Shown here piece by piece: positions 13,767 to 21,208 of a stretch of DNA of 45,054 nt. The stretch is from a virus. Both the position numbers and the translations under genes were made by a program. The notes beneath the pieces were generated by a model. That model was not told the origin of the DNA. It did no database searches and saw only the letters and a program-made list of their open reading frames with translations. The stretch lies in IMG/VR virus record IMGVR_UViG_3300046804_005266, positions 1 through 45,054 of that record. One strand, given 5' to 3'. Numbering within the stretch: position 1 is the first letter of the stretch; each line of letters starts with the position of its first letter.

Positions 13767-13945
13767 AAAATGCCGGTAGAAGCTATGTAGATCGAAACTT
13801 TTCTATGTCTACCGATAGTCCACTGAGAAAAACTTATGAATCAATATTTATTGCAGGTTGGGAAGAGTGTATGAAATTCTATGGAATCTCAAAAGTTCCG
13901 GATCAGTACGATGATGAAAGATATGTGGATGAGAATCCAAGGTAA
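13742..13945 (+). CDS. Small unknown protein, tandem relative of 13362
   Basis: 67 aa. Shares the helical unit A-x-x-Y/W-V-D ... F-I-A-G-W/N-W with the previous protein, with which it overlaps by 25 bp. Ends PDQYDDERYVDENPR, acidic. The two together look like a gene pair from a single-domain duplication. Confidence 0.6.
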   Translation: MATEQEEMKNAGRSYVDRNFSMSTDSPLRKTYESIFIAGWEECMKFYGISKVPDQYDDERYVDENPR

Positions 13946-13971
13946 TTTCTGTGTGTGTTAATTAGGTTAAC

Positions 13972-14010
13972 AAGGGACTGTTGTTTTTACATCTTGGTCC
14001 CTTTATTTTT
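13972..14010 (+). terminator. Terminator after 13742 gene
   Basis: AAGGGAC (13972-13978) and GTCCCTT (13997-14003) pair across an 18-nt loop, followed by TATTTTTG. It supports the later start (14045) for the next gene. Confidence 0.6.
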
Positions 14011-14044
14011 GTACTATTGCTCATCTTTTAAAATTCACAACAAC

Positions 14045-14299
14045 ATGTCAATTGTAATTATTGTTATGTCGGTATTCGGTGCATACCTTACCGGCAGGTA
14101 TTCTGCTATAAGCTATTACGAGAATAGGCTCAGTAAGCTCAGGGATGATTACTATTCCTTGAGAAGAAGACATTACTTTACCGTAATGGAAATGGAGAAA
14201 GAGAAACAAGAAGAAGAAGAAAGACAAAGGATCAAAAAGTCTCCTGCTCAAAGTTATTGGGAAGCAGAAGATGAGTTTCACATAAATCATACAGAATAA
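14045..14299 (+). CDS. Membrane-anchored coiled-coil protein
   Basis: 84 aa from 14045, chosen because the upstream extension would cross the terminator and the leader CACAACAAC precedes this ATG. An N-terminal hydrophobic segment (about 2-18) is followed by a charged coiled coil (LRDDYYSLRRRHYF...MEKEKQEEEERQR). The shape resembles an Rz/spanin-like or single-TM accessory protein but I cannot assign one. Overlaps the next ATG by 1 base. Confidence 0.6.
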   Translation: MSIVIIVMSVFGAYLTGRYSAISYYENRLSKLRDDYYSLRRRHYFTVMEMEKEKQEEEERQRIKKSPAQSYWEAEDEFHINHTE

Positions 14300-14871
14300 T
14301 GGCAAAACTTACGTTTCACGAAAAAGAACTTGCAGATTACCTGCTAAAGGGCTGCAAAAAATATGAGCTACACATTGCTCTTAATTGTACCAAAGAGACT
14401 GCAATGGAGATTCTTGATAGCATGTACGAAAAGTTTGGTGTAAGAAACATAGATAGTCTGTACAACCGGTTAAGGCTCCTGAGAAAGAAGAACACTGTAA
14501 AAGATATTGCCAAGAAGGAATGGGAAGCATTGTATCCTCACGATAGTCATGCACTTGATGCTTTCCAGGTACAAATAGCATGGGACCACTGGCTCAAAGC
14601 CTTTGAGGTAGCATATGGTATCTTTGAAAAGCTCAACAATGTAAACATAGACTCAGAAGAAGAGAAGGAAGAAAAGCTCAGTTACAGTCAGATAATGCTC
14701 AAGAAGCAGAATACACTCCGGCTAATCAGAGAAAAGATTGCCAAGATGGGTGAACAGAACTGGAGAGATATTGCACCAGTAAAGCATATTGAGCTGTACG
14801 AAGAATCATTGAAGGATAAATTCAAAAAACCAAAAACCAAAAACAATGATAGAGATAAAACAGAAAGTTGA
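14299..14871 (+). CDS. LuxR/GerE-type HTH protein
   Basis: 190 aa. Residues 1-60 fit a GerE helix-turn-helix: FHEKELADYLLKGCKKYELH, then TKETAMEILDSMYEKFGVRN, matching the family's LTxRExEVLxLLAxGxSxKEIA ... xKLGVxNR pattern with several changes. The rest is helical and charged with a basic Lys-rich tail. It may be a phage transcription regulator, but the degenerate recognition helix makes DNA specificity uncertain. It overlaps the acyl carrier protein gene by 26 bp, tying the two together. Confidence 0.6.
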   Translation: MAKLTFHEKELADYLLKGCKKYELHIALNCTKETAMEILDSMYEKFGVRNIDSLYNRLRLLRKKNTVKDIAKKEWEALYPHDSHALDAFQVQIAWDHWLKAFEVAYGIFEKLNNVNIDSEEEKEEKLSYSQIMLKKQNTLRLIREKIAKMGEQNWRDIAPVKHIELYEESLKDKFKKPKTKNNDRDKTES

Positions 14872-15088
14872 TGAGATCATTGACTACTACTTGGTACCAA
14901 TAGATGGTAAGTTTACCCCGGAGTCAAGATTAGTCGAAGATCTTGAAGCAGATGAACTGGATTCAATAGAAATATTGATGGAACTTGAGAAACAGTTTAA
15001 TATTAATATACCAGATAGTGAGTGGGTAGAGATAAAGACAGTGCAAGACATTTACAATATTGTTGAACAAAAACTACAAAACAAATGA
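14846..15088 (+). CDS. Acyl carrier protein
   Basis: 80 aa, the normal ACP length. Contains the conserved attachment motif around ADELDSIEIL with Ser40 as the likely 4'-phosphopantetheine site (DSL in the family, here DSI), followed by MELEKQFNINIPDSEWVEIKTVQDI, which matches helices II-III of ACPs. ACPs carry acyl or aminoacyl chains on a phosphopantetheine arm in the cytoplasm. No fatty-acid or polyketide enzyme is visible nearby. The host synthase could modify it, and the partner may be the radical SAM protein 300 bp downstream, but that is inference. It is coupled to the HTH gene and the next ORF by overlaps. Confidence 0.85.
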   Translation: MIEIKQKVDEIIDYYLVPIDGKFTPESRLVEDLEADELDSIEILMELEKQFNINIPDSEWVEIKTVQDIYNIVEQKLQNK

Positions 15089-15315
15089 TAGTGAACATTG
15101 TTGAATTGAAAGAAAGTCACACCAATGCAGATTGGGATAAAGTACAGGTAATGAAATATGGTGAAATAAGAATACTGAGTACTGGTCAACATAGTGAAAA
15201 ACACTTTTGTGGTATTGATCTTAAAACAGGATCATACAGCAATTCTTTCCTGAAATCCTATTATTACCCTGCACCAGTAGGAGAGAAAATCACAGTAGAA
15301 TTTCAAAACGACTAA
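15085..15315 (+). CDS. Small unknown protein
   Basis: 76 aa, not recognised. Beta-rich (VNIVELKESHTNADWDKVQV, YGEIRILSTGQ, PVGEKITVEF), with one His/Cys patch (EKHFCGIDLKTG). Its ATG overlaps the ACP stop (ATGA), so it is translationally coupled to the ACP gene. Confidence 0.65.
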   Translation: MIVNIVELKESHTNADWDKVQVMKYGEIRILSTGQHSEKHFCGIDLKTGSYSNSFLKSYYYPAPVGEKITVEFQND

Positions 15316-15319
15316 AGAG

Positions 15320-15385
15320 ATGCAAGAGTATATACAATCACTCGCAGTACAACTTAATGTACCTGCATGGCAATGGATCGACTAA
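15320..15385 (+). CDS. Possible 21-aa coupled peptide ORF
   Basis: Encodes MQEYIQSLAVQLNVPAWQWI plus Asp. Its TAA overlaps the ATG at 15385 (TAATG), which suggests translational coupling to the radical SAM gene, and the upstream ACTAAAGAG is A-rich. Too short for certainty; it could simply be the leader. Confidence 0.35.
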   Translation: MQEYIQSLAVQLNVPAWQWID

Positions 15386-16224
15386 TGAAGATCATCCACC
15401 AAAAAACCAAAACTCTACATACCAGAGACAACGATAGATCCAGTAATGCAATTTCTCCAAACTTTTTGTACGGCTGCTTAGGTGGTTGTATGAAAAGCTA
15501 TTGCTATGTAGGCCGGCACAACAATGATAATGTCTACATTAACGAGAACACGGAGGATATACTAAGATCTATTGATGCCTGGATAGAGAAACAACCATGG
15601 CCGAAGGTACCGGACCAGGTTGATGACAAATACTACTGTATAGATATTGGTTGCTCTACTGATGTTGCACTAATGGGTAAACACTATGGTTGGCAAAGAG
15701 TCTTTGACTTCTTTAATCAGCACCCAAGAGCAAAGAGTACGTTTGCAACCAAGTATCCTACCAGAATGAGAGAGTACAATACTGATCCTGCAAAGAATAG
15801 GATCAGGGTATCATTGATGCCACAAGTGTACAGTGATGTGTTGGAACCAAATACAGACAAGATTGATGACCGGATCAATGTTATTCCGGAATTACAGAAG
15901 AAGTTTGAAGTACACATAAACTTCAGTCCTATTATTTATCACCCGGGATGGCTGCAGGAATACGACCAGCTATTCCAAAAACTCAATGGTATTGAGTTCA
16001 AATCAGAATGTATCTTCCTTACCTACAATGATGTACAGTACAAAAACAATACTGACAAGGTAAATGAACTATGTTGGAAGCCGGAGATACAAGAAGCAAA
16101 GAACTCACAGTACGTTGATGGTAATATCCGTTACAAGTGGCAACTCAAAAATGATATGATCTGCCAGTTTAAGGAGCTTTACCAAAACTATTTCCCTATC
16201 GACACAATACGTTATATTTTTTAA
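15385..16224 (+). CDS. Spore-photoproduct-lyase-like radical SAM protein
   Basis: 279 aa from 15385; an in-frame ATG six codons upstream (15367) is less favoured because the TAATG overlap marks 15385. Near the N-terminus SPNFLYGC-LGG-C-MKSY-C-YVGRH carries Cys31, Cys35 and Cys40, the [4Fe-4S] motif region of the SPL/DUF family (canonical CX3CX2C). Here the second spacing is four residues, CX3CX4C. Downstream are a short Asp/Gly segment (DIGCSTD), KSTFATKYP and a C-terminal NxSPIIYHPGW region. SPLs repair spore photoproduct in DNA with SAM; the phage version may act on another substrate. It neighbours an ACP and a GHKL ATPase. Confidence 0.7.
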   Translation: MKIIHQKTKTLHTRDNDRSSNAISPNFLYGCLGGCMKSYCYVGRHNNDNVYINENTEDILRSIDAWIEKQPWPKVPDQVDDKYYCIDIGCSTDVALMGKHYGWQRVFDFFNQHPRAKSTFATKYPTRMREYNTDPAKNRIRVSLMPQVYSDVLEPNTDKIDDRINVIPELQKKFEVHINFSPIIYHPGWLQEYDQLFQKLNGIEFKSECIFLTYNDVQYKNNTDKVNELCWKPEIQEAKNSQYVDGNIRYKWQLKNDMICQFKELYQNYFPIDTIRYIF

Positions 16225-16241
16225 CCTCTAAAAGCAATGAT

Positions 16242-17561
16242 ATGCAAGAGAATCACACAGACAAAAAGTTTTTGCTCATCGAGAACAAAGGTGAGATTGA
16301 TGTAAATGCACTCACTCTGATGGGTGGTTCAACAAAACGGGACAGTACAACCAGTATTGGTTATTTCGGTTCCGGTAACAAATACTCTATCGCTTTGCTG
16401 ATAAAAGCCGGCATAGAGTTCCACATCTTTTCCGGTAACAATGAGTTTGTTATCACTACTGAAGATGTTACCTTCAGGGACAAGACGTTCAAAAAAATCT
16501 TTGTTAACGGTAAGGAAACATCTCTTACTACCGAGATGGGCCCTCAATGGGATATCTGGATGGCAGTACGTGAGTTTGTATCAAATGCTGTTGATGAAGG
16601 TGAGAATAATATTGTTCCTTCTACACAAACAGTAAGTGGCCGGGAAGGATACACTCGTATCTACATTGAACATCACAAAGAGATCAAGAATGTTGTAACA
16701 AACTGGAACGAGTACTTTGCATTTGATAGGATAGATGCTATTGTAGATCAGGATAACTGCAGGATCTTTCCTAACATTAGTAAGGATATGAAAGATAAGC
16801 GTATTTTTTACCGTAAAGGTATCAGATGCTACGATCAAGGTACTGCTATGTATCATTATGATCTTCCTGATTTTACTATCAACGAAAGCCGGGTTATTGA
16901 TAATCTCTACGATGCCAAAAGAAAATTATCAAGATTCCTTGTTAGCTATGCAACAAAGGAAATTGCTGAGAATATTATGAGAAATGCTTTTGGTGATACG
17001 TTTTATATCGAAAGTGGTCTTGAGTATTACGGTGATTGTTGGGGTTATCCAATGAGTACAGGTTGGAGAGATGCAATTGGTAAAAAGGCAATTGTAAATG
17101 TAGATGTTGCCGGTTTCTATATGGATATTGTAAAAAATGAGCCACATTACCGTGTATCTAAGCAACTTGCTAAAAAGATTCATCAGTCTTTTCCTGATGT
17201 AAAAGTTTACGGTGTAGGTGATGATGATGAGATATTTACATTACCTGTAAAGACAACACCAAAGATGGACTATCAGCTCAAGAAGGTAATGGAAGCCCTG
17301 AAAGAGATGAAGTATGACGTTACTGCACCAATAGAAGTAGTATCTTTTAGTAAGCAGAGTGTTCTTGGCCAGGCAAAAGACGGTATCATCTATATATCAG
17401 ACAAACAGTTTGATAAAGGTATCAGGGAGATTGCGTTGACAATCATTGAGGAGAACGAACATCTTGCTACTGGTCACAATGATCTTACCCGGGAGTTTCA
17501 AAATCATCTTTTTAACAAGTGGATTTCTTCTTTGGAAGAACAACACGGTATATTTCTTTAA
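16242..17561 (+). CDS. GHKL (HSP90/MutL/histidine kinase-like) ATPase
   Basis: 439 aa. The N-terminal ATP-binding fold shows an N box REFVSNAVDEG (Glu111, Asn115, Asp118) and a Gly-rich stretch IGYFGSGNKYSIAL (about 39-52) in place of the usual lid/G2 loop, in an order unusual for the family. The middle (about 140-300) is mixed alpha/beta. The C-terminal end has IALTIIEENEHLATGHNDLTREFQ, with an ENEHxxxxH pattern reminiscent of a metal site. It may act as an ATP-driven clamp on DNA or protein, unproven. 17 bp separate it from the radical SAM gene. Confidence 0.65.
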   Translation: MQENHTDKKFLLIENKGEIDVNALTLMGGSTKRDSTTSIGYFGSGNKYSIALLIKAGIEFHIFSGNNEFVITTEDVTFRDKTFKKIFVNGKETSLTTEMGPQWDIWMAVREFVSNAVDEGENNIVPSTQTVSGREGYTRIYIEHHKEIKNVVTNWNEYFAFDRIDAIVDQDNCRIFPNISKDMKDKRIFYRKGIRCYDQGTAMYHYDLPDFTINESRVIDNLYDAKRKLSRFLVSYATKEIAENIMRNAFGDTFYIESGLEYYGDCWGYPMSTGWRDAIGKKAIVNVDVAGFYMDIVKNEPHYRVSKQLAKKIHQSFPDVKVYGVGDDDEIFTLPVKTTPKMDYQLKKVMEALKEMKYDVTAPIEVVSFSKQSVLGQAKDGIIYISDKQFDKGIREIALTIIEENEHLATGHNDLTREFQNHLFNKWISSLEEQHGIFL

Positions 17562-17590
17562 TTATTATTCACAATCTAAAATCAAAAACA

Positions 17591-18355
17591 ATGTCAAGTG
17601 TTACTGCAGTAATTCTCGAAACTAAAGATTATGCAATCTTTAAGAAAAAGAATACCAATAGGGTAGTCAATGAGAAAAGAGTAAAAGAACTGATGGAGAT
17701 AATGAAAGTTACTCCTACATTCTTTGAACTCTCTCCTATAAAATGCAACAATGAGAACGAAATATGGGACGGTCAGCATCGTTTAGCAGCAGCAGAGTTG
17801 CTTGGTATACCTGTACGGTATTATACTGTAAACGATGTCAACATGGATCAGGTACGTCAACTTAATGACTATAACTCAAAATGGTCAACATCTGATTATG
17901 TACACAGTATGATCACTGAAGGTAATGTCAATTACAAACAATACAAGATCTTCCAGGAAACATATGGATACGATCTTAGTGCATGTTTGATGTTGCTTAC
18001 CGGCAGGTTCTCTCATAGTAAGATCATTACCGGGATCTTCAAAAGTGGTAATTTAGTTGTTACTCACTTTGATGATGCAGTCAAGGTAGCATCAATGATC
18101 TGTCAGATACAACCGTTCCATAAAAATGCAAGAAATAAGCATTTTATCGTAGCTTTCAATAAGATGAGAACTCATCGTAACTTTGACTTTGATCTGTTCA
18201 TGTCAAAGCTTGAGATGAATCCAAAGATGCTACTCCGGGCCAGTACAACAGAGATGTATGTAGAATCTCTCTGTGATGTATACAACTTCAAGACCAGGAA
18301 GAATCATCGTATCGAGCCACATGAACTTAACTTTAAAGGTAATAACGGAAAGTAA
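17591..18355 (+). CDS. ParB/Spo0J-like nuclease-domain protein
   Basis: 254 aa from 17591; the longer in-frame start at 17519 would overlap the previous gene, and AATCTAAAATCAAAAACA before 17591 is an ideal leader. The N-terminal ParB-type fold has SPIKCNNENEIWDGQHRLAAAELLGIPVRY with the DGQHR signature (Asp60 to Arg64). The rest is helical with basic patches. In phages such proteins may bind or nick DNA or act in partition/regulation. No ParA is present. Overlaps the next gene's start (TAATG). Confidence 0.75.
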   Translation: MSSVTAVILETKDYAIFKKKNTNRVVNEKRVKELMEIMKVTPTFFELSPIKCNNENEIWDGQHRLAAAELLGIPVRYYTVNDVNMDQVRQLNDYNSKWSTSDYVHSMITEGNVNYKQYKIFQETYGYDLSACLMLLTGRFSHSKIITGIFKSGNLVVTHFDDAVKVASMICQIQPFHKNARNKHFIVAFNKMRTHRNFDFDLFMSKLEMNPKMLLRASTTEMYVESLCDVYNFKTRKNHRIEPHELNFKGNNGK

Positions 18356-18858
18356 TGAAAAAGTTAATCATAGGAGCTCTACTACTATTGAGCACGAACA
18401 TTTATGGACAGACATCTACTGTTGTAGCAGCATTAGATAGTGCCAAGCAAGTAGTCAAAGACGGTGTAAATTCAGTAGATACATCTGGTAACTTCAAGAT
18501 GATATACACTGATATCAAAACCGGTATCTCAGCACTTGCCAGTGGCCTGAAGGTTGGGGCCGAGCATGTGTATGAAGTTCTGGTAAGACAGCAACTGGTC
18601 AATGCTATTGTGTGGCTGATAGTTTTTGTTGCAAGTGTTATATTCCTTAGAGCAACAATAAATTATGCAATAAAAGTAATAGAAAAAGAAGATAGTGCAT
18701 CGGATGGAGAAGCAGCTATGGTTGTTTTTGGTAATCTTTTATCTGTTTTAATGTTTATAGTAGCTGTATGCCACATTGATACAATAGTAACTGGTTTTGT
18801 GAATCCGGAATATGGTGCTATCGAAACAATTATTGACATAGTAAAACAGTCTAAGTAA
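18355..18858 (+). CDS. Secreted two-TM protein (envelope cassette)
   Basis: 167 aa. Signal peptide MKKLIIGALLLLSTNIYG with likely cleavage before GlnThr, then a soluble Ala/Val-rich part, and two membrane segments (about 81-98 and 122-143) with an acidic loop (EKEDSASDGE). The design (periplasmic helical part, two C-terminal TMs) fits a holin-like or envelope-remodelling role, but none is assigned. First of four adjacent genes with export signals or membrane segments. Confidence 0.7.
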   Translation: MKKLIIGALLLLSTNIYGQTSTVVAALDSAKQVVKDGVNSVDTSGNFKMIYTDIKTGISALASGLKVGAEHVYEVLVRQQLVNAIVWLIVFVASVIFLRATINYAIKVIEKEDSASDGEAAMVVFGNLLSVLMFIVAVCHIDTIVTGFVNPEYGAIETIIDIVKQSK

Positions 18859-18861
18859 GCA

Positions 18862-19110
18862 ATGAAAAAGGTCATAGCAGTAGCTCTACTTTTGAGCATG
18901 ATTAGTTGCAGGAATACAGTAGCTGACTATAATGAAAGAGCAATGGGGGTACGTAAAGTGTGCCCTCATTGCACTTTTGTAATGTCAGAACGTGATTACT
19001 ATGCAGTAGATACCAGCCGGCAACCAAACATTATCTATAAGGTTGATTTTAAGAACGGTGGTTACTGGTTCAAAGCATCAGATGTTGATCATCTTATAAG
19101 GATAAACTAA
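18862..19110 (+). CDS. Small lipoprotein
   Basis: 82 aa. MKKVIAVALLLSMISC is a lipoprotein signal with lipobox LSMISC (Cys16). The mature part has a CPHCT zinc-ribbon-like motif near residue 33 and a GGYWFKASDVDHLIRI end. It is expected in the periplasmic leaflet or outer membrane. Neighbouring genes are also exported. Confidence 0.7.
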   Translation: MKKVIAVALLLSMISCRNTVADYNERAMGVRKVCPHCTFVMSERDYYAVDTSRQPNIIYKVDFKNGGYWFKASDVDHLIRIN

Positions 19111-19121
19111 AAACAGACAAA

Positions 19122-19298
19122 ATGAAAAAATGGAAGATTCATTTACTTGTGGCAATCATAATAAGTATGATGGTGTTGCCAGGCATTGTGTTTAATCACA
19201 TGCATCCCTGGATACTGATCAGTTTGTGCGTTATAGCATTTCTGATCATCCTGGATCAATTTATTAATTTCATCAAAAAACAAAACCAAAACAAATAG
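19122..19298 (+). CDS. Small two-TM membrane protein
   Basis: 58 aa: MKKWKIHLLVAIIISMMVLP at the start, a short loop (NHMHPW), then ILISLCVIAFLIILDQFI. Two transmembrane helices with a Lys/Gln tail (KKQNQNK). Preceded by ACTAAAAACAGACAAA, an A-rich leader, and its TAG is 1 base from the next ATG. Holin-like by size and shape. Confidence 0.65.
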   Translation: MKKWKIHLLVAIIISMMVLPGIVFNHMHPWILISLCVIAFLIILDQFINFIKKQNQNK

Positions 19299-19299
19299 T

Positions 19300-20112
19300 A
19301 TGAAAAAAGTGATCAATTTCCTGCTCATAGCAGCAGTAGTCGTAGGTATGTCATCATGTGAGCGTGTAGCACCAAATTACATCGGTGTACTTATGGAAAA
19401 TTTTGGCAAATCAGGTAAAAGTGACTTTAGCCTGGTAAAAGGTCGTGTGTGGACAGCAAGTGCCGGTACTGAACTGTTTCAGGTACCACTGTGGGAGCAA
19501 CGTGCATCTTTTGATGACAATGATGACAGCCATAAAACTCTTCACCTTAAGGCTGCAGACAATACAGAGTTTACATCAAAACCGATCTATTCATTCAAGG
19601 TCATCGAAAAACGTGCAGTTGATGTAGTATTTGAAAACAAACACCTGGATGCCGGTGATGATTTTATGAAAGCTCTTGAGGATAATATTCTGGAGACAAA
19701 GATCTATGACATCATGAAGGAAGAGAGCCGGAAGTACATAACAGACAGCTTGATGGCAAATGGTGGATCACTTCGCTTTGAAGAAGATGTACAGAAGAAA
19801 GTAGCCCAGGAGTTTGAAGCAAAGGGTCTGGAGCTGCTAACTTTCTCTTGCCAGCTTGACTTCAGTGATAAGGTAAAGGCCAAGATAGATAGCCGTAATG
19901 AGGTAAATACCAACGTATCTGTACTGGACCAGCAGATCATTGAGCAACGTAAGATGAATGAGCTGGAGGCCCTGAAAACAGAGCAAATGCTTATTCGTAG
20001 CAAGGGTATCACTAAAGAAATCCTGCAGCTTGAGTTTATCCGGGCCTGGGAGAAGACACGTCAACCTCTCTACTTTGGTACTCCTCAGTTGATGCAAATA
20101 GTAGGAAAATAA
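19300..20112 (+). CDS. SPFH/band-7 lipoprotein
   Basis: 270 aa. Lipoprotein signal MKKVINFLLIAAVVVGMSSC (lipobox VGMSSC, Cys20), then a stomatin/prohibitin/HflK-type SPFH domain: an N-terminal beta part with APNYIGVLMENF, DNTEFTSKPIYSF, then an amphipathic helical region with AKIDSRNEVNTNVSVLDQQI, matching the conserved helix that drives oligomerisation. It would form rings or scaffolds on the periplasmic face. A role in protecting the envelope or excluding other phages is possible. Last gene of the exported cassette; the putative attenuator lies just downstream. Confidence 0.8.
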   Translation: MKKVINFLLIAAVVVGMSSCERVAPNYIGVLMENFGKSGKSDFSLVKGRVWTASAGTELFQVPLWEQRASFDDNDDSHKTLHLKAADNTEFTSKPIYSFKVIEKRAVDVVFENKHLDAGDDFMKALEDNILETKIYDIMKEESRKYITDSLMANGGSLRFEEDVQKKVAQEFEAKGLELLTFSCQLDFSDKVKAKIDSRNEVNTNVSVLDQQIIEQRKMNELEALKTEQMLIRSKGITKEILQLEFIRAWEKTRQPLYFGTPQLMQIVGK

Positions 20113-20127
20113 ATATTCAAGAAACTA

Positions 20128-20159
20128 TTGGAAAATAAAAAAAGGCTGTTGTATCTTTG
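20128..20159 (+). promoter_or_regulatory. Promoter of the leader RNA
   Basis: TTG (20128-20130), 21 nt, TATCTTTG (20152-20159), a perfect -7 element. Transcription is expected near 20164-20166. Confidence 0.65.
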
Positions 20160-20165
20160 TGGTAC

Positions 20166-20290
20166 TATAGGAGTCCCTGGAAAGATCCAATAGAAAGAGA
20201 AATACTCAAAGATAAAAAATGATGGAGTTCCTACTCCTGAAATACCTCCACTGATACCTTCCAGGGACTCCATCAGATGGGGGTTTTCTC
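20166..20290 (+). ncRNA. Leader RNA with mutually exclusive hairpins (attenuator candidate)
   Basis: GGAGTCCCTGGAA (20170-20182) is the perfect complement of TTCCAGGGACTCC (20259-20271). GATGGAGTTCC (20221-20231) can instead pair with GGGACTCCATC (20264-20274), so the same 3' arm has two partners. Between them sits an 11-codon Leu-rich mini-ORF. The 3' arm is followed by AGATGGGGG and TTTTCTC. This is the logic of a translation-controlled attenuator or RNA switch. The boundary at 20290 is approximate. No match to a named riboswitch class was recognised. Confidence 0.5.
20219..20254 (+). CDS. Leucine-rich leader peptide ORF
   Basis: Encodes MMEFLLLKYLH, 4 of 11 residues leucine, preceded by the A-rich GATAAAAA. 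Its coding span covers the middle arm of the alternative hairpins, as in amino-acid biosynthesis attenuators. It may be chance. Confidence 0.35.
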   Translation: MMEFLLLKYLH

Positions 20291-20542
20291 ATTTAAAATA
20301 GTCCATGTCTCTGGGACGTAAGCCGACACAAGGTGAGGATGTTGTATTGCATCAAATATTCTTTAAATATCTGTTAGTTTCTTCATGACTTATAAACTGC
20401 AGATAGCCAAAACGGGTGATAGGGAGGTGGCTCCATAAGCTAAATCGGTAGGATAACTTTAGTTACTCTTGTTCAGGGGCAGGGGTGACTTAAGTTTTTC
20501 TACCATCCAAGTTCCTGAAAAGTTCACCAAAGCTAATGTAAA
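20291..20542. other. Structured-looking untranslated region
   Basis: 252 bases without a gene between the leader hairpins and the next CDS. It includes hairpin GTCC/GGAC (about 20304-20320) and G-rich patches (GGGAGGTGG, GGGGCAGGGG), then the leader of the gene at 20543. Nothing identifiable by name; it may extend the regulatory RNA. Confidence 0.4.
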
Positions 20543-20989
20543 ATGAAACTGGATAGAAACAAAAAGATTCCCTTCGGAAAGCATCAAGGGAAAACAGTGG
20601 ACTGGTTGCTTGATAATGATAAAGGTTACTGTGACTGGTTAACCAAAGAGGGATTATGGAAGAAATGGAACCTTTGTGAGAGTGCTGGCCCAAAGAAAAA
20701 GGGACCGAAGCCAACTAAAGCACCTGTACAGGTAAAGGGAGCCATAAATTATAATCATAATGATCCTCCTCCATGGGATGATTCTGATGTAATAAAACCA
20801 TTAGATTCTTTTACAAGAGAAAACGGACAAGTACTTCTGTCAATTAAATCAGAACCTGTAGCAGATAAGGATAATAGATGGATAGAAGATGTAAAGATCC
20901 TTTTGGAAACAGTATACAAGCAAAAAGAAACAGCTCCTGAGATAAAACAACAGATAGAGGAGTTATTGTATTTATCGGTAGAAAATTAA
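20543..20989 (+). CDS. DUF3820/exonuclease-X-C-terminal-like protein
   Basis: 148 aa. The N-terminus IPFGKHQGKTVDWLLDNDKGYCDWLTK matches the short FGK(Y/H)xGK...DPxYLxWL domain found in DUF3820 proteins and at the C-terminus of exonuclease X. A disordered, Pro/Lys-rich middle (GPKKKGPKPTKAPVQ) and a helical end follow. First gene of the replication operon. Function unknown; the domain probably binds nucleic acid or protein. Confidence 0.6.
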   Translation: MKLDRNKKIPFGKHQGKTVDWLLDNDKGYCDWLTKEGLWKKWNLCESAGPKKKGPKPTKAPVQVKGAINYNHNDPPPWDDSDVIKPLDSFTRENGQVLLSIKSEPVADKDNRWIEDVKILLETVYKQKETAPEIKQQIEELLYLSVEN

Positions 20990-20995
20990 AAAAAC

Positions 20996-21196
20996 ATGAG
21001 TATTGTAAAGTATCAGGTCTTTATCCGTAACTGGTACAGGAAAGACCATAGGGGCCATCTTGTGCCCTGTCCCGGTAAAAAGAAAGTGATAAGGAATGGT
21101 CTTACTATTGATGAAGCCAGGAGGTTATGCAACGAGTATAACAGTAGTAATGATCCGGGACCATTATCAAGAAAAGCAGAGTTTACCAGTATCTAA
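20996..21196 (+). CDS. Small unknown protein
   Basis: 66 aa, not recognised. Basic beta-rich start (YQVFIRNWYRKDHRGHLVP), a GKKKV stretch and a DEARRLCNEYN helix. The pattern resembles small proteins that read a modified residue in DNA or RNA, but this is only a guess. Leader AATTAAAAAAAC is A-rich. Confidence 0.6.
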   Translation: MSIVKYQVFIRNWYRKDHRGHLVPCPGKKKVIRNGLTIDEARRLCNEYNSSNDPGPLSRKAEFTSI

Positions 21197-21208
21197 TATT
21201 AAAATACA

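Noticed and set aside
14846-15088. ACP as part of a polyketide or fatty-acid operon
   Set aside because: No ketosynthase, acyltransferase, reductase or thioesterase motifs lie nearby.
20166-20540. 6S RNA or another named RNA class
   Set aside because: The long hairpin has no central bubble of the 6S type, and the downstream part shows no family signature I recognise.
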